DNA of 64,000 nucleotides from Ralstonia wenshanensis (lineage in GTDB: Bacteria > Pseudomonadota > Gammaproteobacteria > Burkholderiales > Burkholderiaceae). The notes beneath the pieces were generated by a model, which made no database searches, was not told where the DNA came from, and was given only the letters and a program-made list of their open reading frames with translations. Below, in pieces: positions 52,581 through 59,827 of this stretch. Every line of letters starts with the position of its first letter. Within the stretch, counting starts at the first letter, position 1. A program made the position numbers and the translations under genes. The stretch covers positions 1,426,001 through 1,490,000 of the forward strand of contig NZ_CP076412.1 in NCBI RefSeq assembly GCF_021173085.1, given 5' to 3'.

Positions 52581-52976
52581 ATGGCCGACGACATGGCTTC
52601 TTCTTCAACGCAGGAAAACCCGTCTGAAGGCACCGCCGGCGCCTGTCCGTCTACGCGCGCACTCGAACTGGTAGCCGGCAAATGGGCGTTGCGCATTTTC
52701 CCGGCGCTGGAAAACGGCCCCGTGCGCAACAACGAACTCCTGCGCCGCGTGGGCGACGGCATCTCCCAAAAAGTGCTCACGCAAACGCTGCGCGAGCTGG
52801 AAGCCAACGGCCTCATCCTGCGCACCACCTACGACAGCGTCCCGCCGCACGTCGAATATCGTCTCAGCCCGCTCGGTGAATCGCTCAACCGGACGCTCGT
52901 CGGCCTGGACGACTGGGTGCGCGCGCATTGGCCCGAAATGGAACGGATCCGGAAAACGCAGGTCGATTCCGATTGA
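52581..52976 (+). CDS. HxlR-family transcriptional regulator
   Basis: A 131-residue winged-helix regulator with the family hallmark CPSTRALELVAGKWALRIFPAL (Cys near residue 22) and VGDGISQKVLTQTLRELEANGL, PPHVEYRLSPLGESL. The conserved Cys commonly senses redox or aldehyde stress. CGGAGG precedes ATG 52581. It lies 70 bp after the gabD-type gene on the same strand, so it may regulate the aldehyde-producing catabolic operon. Confidence 0.92.
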   Translation: MADDMASSSTQENPSEGTAGACPSTRALELVAGKWALRIFPALENGPVRNNELLRRVGDGISQKVLTQTLRELEANGLILRTTYDSVPPHVEYRLSPLGESLNRTLVGLDDWVRAHWPEMERIRKTQVDSD

Positions 52977-53040
52977 CATCCGCGCGATCTGCCCGACGTT
53001 GTGTGCGGATGCAGCATTTTTCCGATAGTATTCGGGGCCC

Positions 53041-53568
53041 ATGTTTGTGACGACTCTCTCCTCCGCCTTGCCGACGTTGTCTCGCGCCACCGCGCGGGGC
53101 GTGCTGTCGCGCGTGCGCGGCGTACGTTGGATCGTCACGATCTGGTGCCTGTTGTTTACGGTGTCGGTGTTCTCGGCCACGCACTTCCCAGATGGCCAGG
53201 CTGCGGACGACGCGCTGGAAGCCATCGAAGCCGTGGTCGACGACGTGCCGGGCGATGCGCTGCAGGCAGCCAAGCCCGGCAAGGGTTTCGAGCGTGCCAT
53301 CAAGGTTGCGCTCGGCAAGGCGGTCAAGCAGCCCGGCCAGTGTTTCAGCGTTGAGCATTGGGTGGCGCATGCGTCCGATGCGCCGGACATGCCAACGAGC
53401 AGCGCCGCCGCCCCCGATCACCCCAGCGACGCGCCGGAACTCTGGCTGCCGCCGCCTCCCATGGCGTTGATGCCCGGCTTGCGTGTCGCGCGCGTCCGCG
53501 TCTCTCTTCCTCCGTTCCAGGCTGGCCCCACGCCGGCCCCCATGCTGCGTCCTCCCGCACGCGTCTGA
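53041..53568 (+). CDS. Hypothetical exported/membrane protein preceding second RND operon
   Basis: A 175-residue protein not recognised with confidence. One hydrophobic segment (about residues 29-46) follows a basic N-terminus. The middle has acidic ADDALEAIEAVVDDVPGD and QCFSVEHWVAHASDAPD. The Pro-rich C-terminus ends PPFQAGPTPAPMLRPPARV. Position just ahead of a czcCBA-type operon recalls CzcI, a small periplasmic protein encoded upstream of czcC in Cupriavidus, but I see no convincing homology. No strong ribosome site. Probable gene, unknown function. Confidence 0.55.
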   Translation: MFVTTLSSALPTLSRATARGVLSRVRGVRWIVTIWCLLFTVSVFSATHFPDGQAADDALEAIEAVVDDVPGDALQAAKPGKGFERAIKVALGKAVKQPGQCFSVEHWVAHASDAPDMPTSSAAAPDHPSDAPELWLPPPPMALMPGLRVARVRVSLPPFQAGPTPAPMLRPPARV

Positions 53569-53681
53569 CTTCCGGCATGCGCCGGAAACCATCCCCTTGA
53601 GTTGCTAGTGCTGCGCCAACTGGTCTGTTGACCGGCTGCGCGCTCGCGCTTGCCTGTTCTTCTTTTTCAGGATGATTTCGG

Positions 53682-55028
53682 ATGTTGTCCAATCAGGATG
53701 CGGCCACTCCGCGCCCCGCAGCCGGTGCGCGCGCGTCGCGACGTGCTGTTCTTTTCGCTGTGCTGGCCGCAATGGCCGTCCACGCCAATGCCGCGCCGCC
53801 AGTGCCTTCACCGCGTGGTGCCCAGACCGCCACTGCCCGCGCTGACGAGGCCCTTCCGCAGCCGCGCTACACCTTGCAGCAGTTGCTGGAGTTGGCCCGC
53901 GCCAACCACCCGGCGCTCGCCGCTTCGCAGGCGCAGGTGCAGGCCGCGCAGGCGGGCATTGCCACCGCGCGCGCCTGGCCCAACCCCGAGGTGGAAGCCA
54001 TGGCCGGCCGCCAGCGCGCACGCATGCCGGGTGCGGCGGAAGGCCGCACCAATAGCGTGTCGATCACGCAAAAGCTCGACTTGCCGTGGCAGCGCGCGGC
54101 CCGCACGCAAGCCGCCGATGCCGCGTACGAGGCGTCGCAGGCGACTGCCCGGTCGCAGGCACGTGACGTAGAGGCCGATCTCAAGCTGCGCTTCTACGAC
54201 GTGGTGCGCCGCGAGGCCGAGCAGCGCAACGCGCGCGAAGACGTGACGCTGGTCGAGCAGATCCGCCGTGGCGTGGCCGTGCGTGTGGAAACCGGCGAAG
54301 CCCCGCGCTACGAACTCATCCGCGGCGACGCGGAGCTGCTCAATGCGCAGCGCAACGAGCAGGCCGCCGCACTGCGCGTGCAACAGGCGCTGGCTGAACT
54401 GCGCCGTGCCGTGGGCGCCGATCTACCGCTCACGTTCGACGTCGATGCCGGCACCGAGACGCCATCCGTGGCGCATCTGCCGCCCCTGGCCGATCTGGTC
54501 AGTACGGTCGTCGCCACCCATCCCGAATTGGAAGCCGATCGCGCCGCCCTGCGCGAGGCCGAAGCGCGTCTCGCGCACGAGCGCAGCCAACGCTGGCCGT
54601 CGCTCGCGCTCCGAGGGTCGGTCGATCGTCAGCCCGATCTGCAGGACAGCCGCGTTGGCCTGGTGATGTCGATTCCGCTGTTCGACCGTCGCGAAGGCCC
54701 GGTGGGCGAAGCGGTGGCTGCCCGCGAACGCGCCCGCGCCCTGTTGCGCGACCGCGAGTTGCGTGTGCGGCAGGCGGTGGAATCCGCCTATCGCCAATAC
54801 GAGATTGCAGAGTCGCAAGTCAGCGCGCTCGAATCCGGCGTCATCAAGCAGGCCGAATCGGCGCTGCGCGTGGCCGAAGCCGCATACCGCCACGGCGAGC
54901 GCGGCATTCTCGACTACCTCGATGCCCAGCGCGTCTTCCGCCAGGCACGCAATGACCTGATTGCCGCACGCGCAGACCTGCGCACCGCCGCCGTTGAACT
55001 CGACCGCCTGCGCCCGGAGGCCCAATGA
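53682..55028 (+). CDS. Outer membrane factor of second RND metal efflux system (TolC family)
   Basis: A 448-residue TolC/CzcC-like protein. A signal peptide (to about residue 37, AVHANA) is followed by YTLQQLLELARANHPALAASQAQVQAA and the usual two-repeat helical layout. The C-terminal half carries AAYRHGERGILDYLDAQRVFRQA, the family's conserved region. ATG 53682 follows CAGGA. The stop overlaps the next gene's start (ATGA), so it is translationally coupled to the adaptor. Confidence 0.9.
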   Translation: MLSNQDAATPRPAAGARASRRAVLFAVLAAMAVHANAAPPVPSPRGAQTATARADEALPQPRYTLQQLLELARANHPALAASQAQVQAAQAGIATARAWPNPEVEAMAGRQRARMPGAAEGRTNSVSITQKLDLPWQRAARTQAADAAYEASQATARSQARDVEADLKLRFYDVVRREAEQRNAREDVTLVEQIRRGVAVRVETGEAPRYELIRGDAELLNAQRNEQAAALRVQQALAELRRAVGADLPLTFDVDAGTETPSVAHLPPLADLVSTVVATHPELEADRAALREAEARLAHERSQRWPSLALRGSVDRQPDLQDSRVGLVMSIPLFDRREGPVGEAVAARERARALLRDRELRVRQAVESAYRQYEIAESQVSALESGVIKQAESALRVAEAAYRHGERGILDYLDAQRVFRQARNDLIAARADLRTAAVELDRLRPEAQ

Positions 55029-56245
55029 CACGCCCGAGCCATCGCGTTGCCTCACGAACCCATGAATCCAGCCTCACCATGAACGCACCTGCTTCCTTCT
55101 CTTCTTCGATCCGGCTGGCCGGCGTTGCCCTTGCAGCGATGTTGTTGCTTGGCGCCTGCGGCAAAGACGCTGCCAACGATGCCAAGGCCGCGCAACAGGC
55201 CGTCGACCCGAATCTCGTGGTTGCACAACCCACGCTGGTGCAGCGCCTGAAAGTGGCGCCGGTGGGCAAGCAGCCGATTGCCGAGCGCTTGCGCGTGCCG
55301 GGGCAGATCGCGTTTGACGAACAGCGCGTGGCGCGTATCGGTGCCACCGTCACGGGTCGTGTGACGGAGCTGGTCGCCACGCCGGGGCAGAGCGTCAAGG
55401 CAGGCGACATCCTCGCGCAACTGCACAGCACCGAGCTTGGCGCCGCGCAGCTCGCCTATCAGAAGGCCGCCGCGCAGCGCGACCTGCAGGCGCGCGCCTT
55501 GGAACGCGCCAAGCTCTTGCTGGCCGCCGATGTGATCGGCTCGGCCGAATTGCAGAAGCGCCAGAGTGAACTGGCAATGGCCGATGCCGAAGTGCGCGCG
55601 GCCGTCGACCAACTGCGCGTGATGGGCGTGTCGCCTGGCACCCTGGCGAAGATGCGCACGGGCGGCATGTCGTCGATCTCGCCCGTGGTGGCGAGCATCA
55701 GCGGCACGGTGGTGGAGCGCAAGGTAACGCGCGGCCAGGTGGTGCAGCCGGCCGACGAGCTGTTCACCGTGGCCGATCTGTCGCGCGTGTGGGTGGTGGG
55801 TGAAGTGCCCGAAAACGCCGCTGCCGGCGTGCGCGCGGGCCAAGCCGTGGAGATCGACACCGGCGCGGGCGACCGCATTGTCGGCAAGCTGATCTGGGTG
55901 TCGGACATTGTCGACCCGCAAACGCGGACGGTCACGGTGCGCACCGAGGTGGACAACGCAGAGCGCACGCTCAAGCCGTCGATGCTGGCCACGCTGCTCA
56001 TCCAGTCGCGGCCGGAGGAGCGTGTGGTGGTGCCGACGTCCGCCGTGGTGCGTGAAGACAACCGCGACTACGTATTCGTGCGCGCCAGCGAGACGAATTA
56101 CCAGCTCACGCCGGTCAAGCTGGGCGATGAGTCAAACGGTGTGCGCCCGGTCATCTCCGGCGTGCAGGCCGGGCAGCCGATCGTTGTTGAAGGCGGCTTC
56201 CATCTGAACAATGAGCGCAAGCGCGCCGAGATGGAGGGCGCATGA
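55025..56245 (+). CDS. Membrane fusion lipoprotein of second RND metal efflux system
   Basis: A 406-residue RND adaptor. LAAMLLLGACGKD gives a lipobox, so it is probably lipid-anchored, unlike the TM-anchored adaptor of the first pump. The lipoyl halves (RIGATVTGRVTELVATPGQSV and SPVVASISGTVVERKVTRGQ) flank a short coiled coil. VWVVGEVPE and DIVDPQTRTVTVRTEV form the barrel. ATG 55025 overlaps the upstream stop and has GGAGG (55016-55020). ATG 55079, starting at MNAPAS, is a more usual signal-peptide start but has no ribosome site. ATGA overlap with the pump gene follows. Confidence 0.9.
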   Translation: MTRPSHRVASRTHESSLTMNAPASFSSSIRLAGVALAAMLLLGACGKDAANDAKAAQQAVDPNLVVAQPTLVQRLKVAPVGKQPIAERLRVPGQIAFDEQRVARIGATVTGRVTELVATPGQSVKAGDILAQLHSTELGAAQLAYQKAAAQRDLQARALERAKLLLAADVIGSAELQKRQSELAMADAEVRAAVDQLRVMGVSPGTLAKMRTGGMSSISPVVASISGTVVERKVTRGQVVQPADELFTVADLSRVWVVGEVPENAAAGVRAGQAVEIDTGAGDRIVGKLIWVSDIVDPQTRTVTVRTEVDNAERTLKPSMLATLLIQSRPEERVVVPTSAVVREDNRDYVFVRASETNYQLTPVKLGDESNGVRPVISGVQAGQPIVVEGGFHLNNERKRAEMEGA

Positions 56246-59200
56246 TCGACGCATTGATTCGCGGCGCGCTCAAGCAACGGCTCGTGGTGGCGGTGATCGC
56301 CGCCGTGCTGCTGTTCTTCGGGTTTGATGCCGCCCGCAAGCTGTCGCTTGATGCGTTTCCGGACGTGACCAATGTGCAGGTGCAGATCGCCACGGAGGCA
56401 CCGGGCCGCTCACCCGAAGAGGTCGAGCGCTTTGTGACCGTGCCGGTGGAAATGGCGATGACCGGCCTGCCGGCGCTGACCGAGATGCGCTCGCTCAACA
56501 AGCCGGGCCTGTCGCTCATCACGCTCGTCTTTACTGATGAGACCGACGTGTACTTCGCGCGCCAGCTTGTGATGGAGCGGTTGATCGAGGTGCAGTCCCG
56601 CATGCCAGCGGGTGTGACGCCGGTGCTGGGCCCCGTATCGACGGGCCTGGGCGAGGTGTATCAGTACACGCTCGACAAACCGGATGACGGCGACAAGGAG
56701 CTTTCGGTGGAGGAACTCACCCAGCGTCGCATCGCGCAGGACTGGGTGGTGCGTCCGCTGCTGCGCTCCATTCCGGGCGTGGCCGAGATCAACTCGCAGG
56801 GCGGTTACGAGAAGCAGTACCAGGTGCTCGTCAACCCGGAACGCCTGCGCCACCACAACGTGACGGTCAAGCAGGTTTTCGAGGCGCTGGCCGCCAACAA
56901 CGCCAACTCGGGTGGCGGCGTGCTGCCGCACTTTGCGGAGCAATACCTGATTCGCGGCGTGGGCCTGGTGCGCGACACCAACGACATTGGCGCCATCGTG
57001 CTCAAGGAGGTCAACGGTACGCCGCTGACGATCCGCGACGTGGCTGAGGTGAAGATCGGCACGGCGGTGCGCGCGGGGGCGGTGGTCAAGAACGGCGTGA
57101 CGGAATCCGTTGGCGGTGTGGTGATGATGATGCGCGGCGGCAATGCCAAGGAAGTCGTCGCCCGCATCCAGGATCGCGTCAAGGCCATCAACAACGACGG
57201 CATGCTGCCCGACGGCCTGAAGATCGTGCCGTACTACGAACGTTCGGAGCTGGTGGATTCGGCCCTGCAGACCGTCATCAAGGTGCTGGCTGAAGGCGTG
57301 GTGCTGGTGGTGATCGTGCTGCTGCTGTTCCTGGGTGACATCCGTTCATCGCTCATCGTGGTCGGCACGCTGATCCTCACGCCGTTGCTGACGTTCATGG
57401 CGATGAACAAGCTCGGCATCTCGGCCAATTTGATGTCATTGGGCGGGTTGGCCATCGCCATCGGCTTGATGGTCGATGGCTCCGTGGTCGTGGTGGAAAA
57501 CGCCTTTGCGCATCTGGCCAAGCCGCGCGACCCGAACGAGAGCCGCGCGCGCATCATCCTGCATGCCGTGACGGAAGTGGCCACGCCCGTGATCTTTGGC
57601 GTGGGCATCATCATCCTGGTGTTCCTGCCGCTGATGACGCTGGAGGGCATGGAAGGCAAGATGTTTGCGCCGCTGGCCTTCACGATTGCGATTGCGCTGT
57701 TCTTCTCGCTGGTGCTGTCGCTCACGCTCACGCCCGTGCTGTCGTCGTATCTGCTCAAGCCCAAGGCGCATAAGCACGTTGATGGTGAGCACAGCGACGA
57801 CCCACATGCCGAGCACGACGCGCACGACACGTGGCTGATCCGCAAGATGAAGAAGCCGTATCTGCGCTTGCTGGAGCTGAGCCTGAACAACGGCTGCAAG
57901 ACCGTGATCGTGGCTGTGGCCGTGTTTCTCGCCACCGGTGCGCTGATGCCGTTCCTGGGCACGGCGTTCATTCCCGAGATGAAGGAAGGCTCGGTGGTGC
58001 CAGGCATCAACCGCGCGCCGAACATCTCGCTGGAAGAGTCGATCCGCATGGAGATGGAAGCCATGCGCCTGGTGATGCAGGTGCCGGGCGTGAAGTCGGC
58101 CGTCTCTGGCGTGGGCCGAGGTGAGTCTCCAGCCGATCCGCAGGGCCAGAACGAGTCGACGCCGATCGTCTCCCTCAAGCCGCGCGACGAATGGCCCAAG
58201 GGCTGGAACCAGGACGACATTGCCGAAGCGATGCGCAAGGCGCTGCAGGTGCTGCCCGGCGTGCAGATCGTCATGGCGCAGCCGATTTCCGACCGCGTGG
58301 ACGAGATGGTGACCGGCGTACGTTCCGACGTGGCCATCAAGGTGTTCGGCGACGACCTGAACACGCTGCGCGAGAAGGCCGAGGCGATCGCCAAGGTGGC
58401 GCAGGGCATCCAGGGTGCACAGGACATGCGCGTGGAGCGGATCACCGGTCAGCAGTATCTGCAGATCGCGATCGACCGCCAGGCCATTGCGCGCCATGGT
58501 CTGAACGCGGCCGACGTGCACAACGTGATCGAAACCGCCATCGGCGGCAAGGAGGCCACGGAGATCTTCGAAGGCGAGCGTCGCTTCAGCGCGGTGGTGC
58601 GCCTGCCGGACGCATATCGCGGCAGCGTGGAGGCCATCCGCAACCTGATCGTGGCCGCACCCAACGGCGCGCAAGTGCCGATGGAAAGCATCGCCCGCAT
58701 CGATGTGACCGACGGCCCTGCGCAGATCAGCCGCGAGCTGGGCAAGCGCCGCGTGGTGGTGGGCGTGAACGTGCGCGACCGCGACTTGGGCGGCTTCGTG
58801 GCCGAGCTGCAGGCAGCCGTCGCACAGAAGGTCAAGCTGCCCGAGGGCTACTACCTGGAATGGGGCGGCCAGTTCCAGAACATGGAACGCGCCATGGGCC
58901 ACCTGAAGGTGATCGTACCGATTACGGTGGCCGCCATCTTCTTCCTGCTGTTCCTGCTCTTCAACTCGGTGCGCTACGCCACGCTGATCATTCTGGTGCT
59001 GCCGTTCGCCTCGGTGGGCGGGATCATCGGCCTGTTCGTCACGGGTGAGTACCTGTCGGTGCCGGCATCGGTGGGTTTTGTGGCGCTATGGGGCATCGCG
59101 GTGCTTAACGGCGTGGTGCTGGTCAGCACGATCCGCAGTCTGCGGGAGCAGGGCATGTCGGTGGAGGAATCGGTGCGACTGGGCTCGCGCATGCGCTTCC

Positions 59201-59391
59201 GCCCCGTGATGATGACGGCCACGGTGGCCATGCTGGGCTTGATCCCGTTCCTGTTTGCCACGGGGCCGGGTTCAGAGGTGCAACGGCCGCTGGCCATCGT
59301 GGTGATCGGCGGTCTGTTGACCTGCACGCTGCTCACGCTGGTGATGCTGCCCACGCTGTACAAATGGTTTGATGAGGAGTCGAAGGCATGA
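56242..59391 (+). CDS. HME-RND cation/proton antiporter, second system
   Basis: A 1049-residue pump of full family length with 12 helices. The TM4 signature is LGGLAIAIGLMVDGSVVVVEN (A404 onward, D412), so it lacks the DFG Asp of the first pump and belongs to a different HME subgroup. A His-rich cytoplasmic loop between TM6 and TM7 (about residues 507-532: HKHVDGEHSDDPHAEHDAHD) has seven His plus acidic residues, which could sense or deliver metal. GSVVVVEN and the MKEGSVVPGINRAPNISLEE loop match CusA/CzcA-like efflux proteins. Exact metal unknown. ATGA overlaps join it to both neighbours. Confidence 0.93.
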   Translation: MIDALIRGALKQRLVVAVIAAVLLFFGFDAARKLSLDAFPDVTNVQVQIATEAPGRSPEEVERFVTVPVEMAMTGLPALTEMRSLNKPGLSLITLVFTDETDVYFARQLVMERLIEVQSRMPAGVTPVLGPVSTGLGEVYQYTLDKPDDGDKELSVEELTQRRIAQDWVVRPLLRSIPGVAEINSQGGYEKQYQVLVNPERLRHHNVTVKQVFEALAANNANSGGGVLPHFAEQYLIRGVGLVRDTNDIGAIVLKEVNGTPLTIRDVAEVKIGTAVRAGAVVKNGVTESVGGVVMMMRGGNAKEVVARIQDRVKAINNDGMLPDGLKIVPYYERSELVDSALQTVIKVLAEGVVLVVIVLLLFLGDIRSSLIVVGTLILTPLLTFMAMNKLGISANLMSLGGLAIAIGLMVDGSVVVVENAFAHLAKPRDPNESRARIILHAVTEVATPVIFGVGIIILVFLPLMTLEGMEGKMFAPLAFTIAIALFFSLVLSLTLTPVLSSYLLKPKAHKHVDGEHSDDPHAEHDAHDTWLIRKMKKPYLRLLELSLNNGCKTVIVAVAVFLATGALMPFLGTAFIPEMKEGSVVPGINRAPNISLEESIRMEMEAMRLVMQVPGVKSAVSGVGRGESPADPQGQNESTPIVSLKPRDEWPKGWNQDDIAEAMRKALQVLPGVQIVMAQPISDRVDEMVTGVRSDVAIKVFGDDLNTLREKAEAIAKVAQGIQGAQDMRVERITGQQYLQIAIDRQAIARHGLNAADVHNVIETAIGGKEATEIFEGERRFSAVVRLPDAYRGSVEAIRNLIVAAPNGAQVPMESIARIDVTDGPAQISRELGKRRVVVGVNVRDRDLGGFVAELQAAVAQKVKLPEGYYLEWGGQFQNMERAMGHLKVIVPITVAAIFFLLFLLFNSVRYATLIILVLPFASVGGIIGLFVTGEYLSVPASVGFVALWGIAVLNGVVLVSTIRSLREQGMSVEESVRLGSRMRFRPVMMTATVAMLGLIPFLFATGPGSEVQRPLAIVVIGGLLTCTLLTLVMLPTLYKWFDEESKA

Positions 59392-59711
59392 AGGAAATCC
59401 GCATCGTAGTGCGCCCGCAACTGCTGGAGCGCATGCATGAAGCGCTGCGCAGTTGCCCGGGCTTTCCCGGTATGACGGTGGCCGAAGTGAATGCCTATCC
59501 GCCAACGGCTTCGCAGGCTGGCGCGCATTCCATCAAGGAAGACCTGACGGAGTTTGTGCCGCGCGTACGCATCGAGATCGTGGCCTCCGATGCGTTGGCC
59601 AGCGTGCTGTTCGAAAGCGCCGTCAAGGTGCTGGAGCACGGCCAGACCGGCGACAGCGCCATCTGGATGACCGATGTGATTCAGGCCACCTTCCTGCATC
59701 GCACGGGTTGA
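59388..59711 (+). CDS. PII-like DUF3240 protein in RND metal operon
   Basis: A 107-residue ferredoxin-like-fold protein of the PII-like/DUF3240 group. It runs MKEIRIVVRPQLLERMHEAL, then GFPGMTVAEVNAYPPT, VPRVRIEIVASDALASVL and the C-terminal DVIQATFLHRTG. The start overlaps the pump gene stop by 4 bp, so it is co-translated. PII-like genes are repeatedly found beside HME-RND pump genes, where they are thought to link metal efflux to a cellular signal. The canonical GlnB T-loop uridylylation Tyr is absent, so it is not a nitrogen PII. Confidence 0.85.
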   Translation: MKEIRIVVRPQLLERMHEALRSCPGFPGMTVAEVNAYPPTASQAGAHSIKEDLTEFVPRVRIEIVASDALASVLFESAVKVLEHGQTGDSAIWMTDVIQATFLHRTG

Positions 59712-59737
59712 AGATCGTGTGATGCGTGCATGAAAAA

Positions 59738-59756
59738 CGGCGGACCATGTCCGCCG
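59738..59756 (-). terminator. Rho-independent terminator (convergent), strongest for the minus-strand aminopeptidase
   Basis: CGGCGGAC (59738-59745), loop CAT, GTCCGCCG (59749-59756) make an 8-bp stem. Read on the minus strand it is followed by TTTTTCATG; read on plus it is flanked by A-runs, with no T-run after. A second stem GCTTCCC/GGGAAGC (59786-59808) lies between it and the aminopeptidase stop. Confidence 0.75.
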
Positions 59757-59827
59757 AAAATCAGGAGCCAACGTTGCAGCGAGCTGCTTCCCAAGACACA
59801 CGGGAAGCGGCCCGCTTGCTTTGGTGC

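Noticed and set aside
32666-52976. Ectoine or gamma-glutamylputrescine (Puu) degradation cluster
   Set aside because: Lrp regulator, class III aminotransferase and ALDH fit parts of each, but the defining enzymes (DoeA/DoeB, PuuA/PuuD) are absent.
53041-53568. CzcI assignment for the protein ahead of the second pump operon
   Set aside because: Position matches, but length, composition and lack of His motifs give no sequence support.
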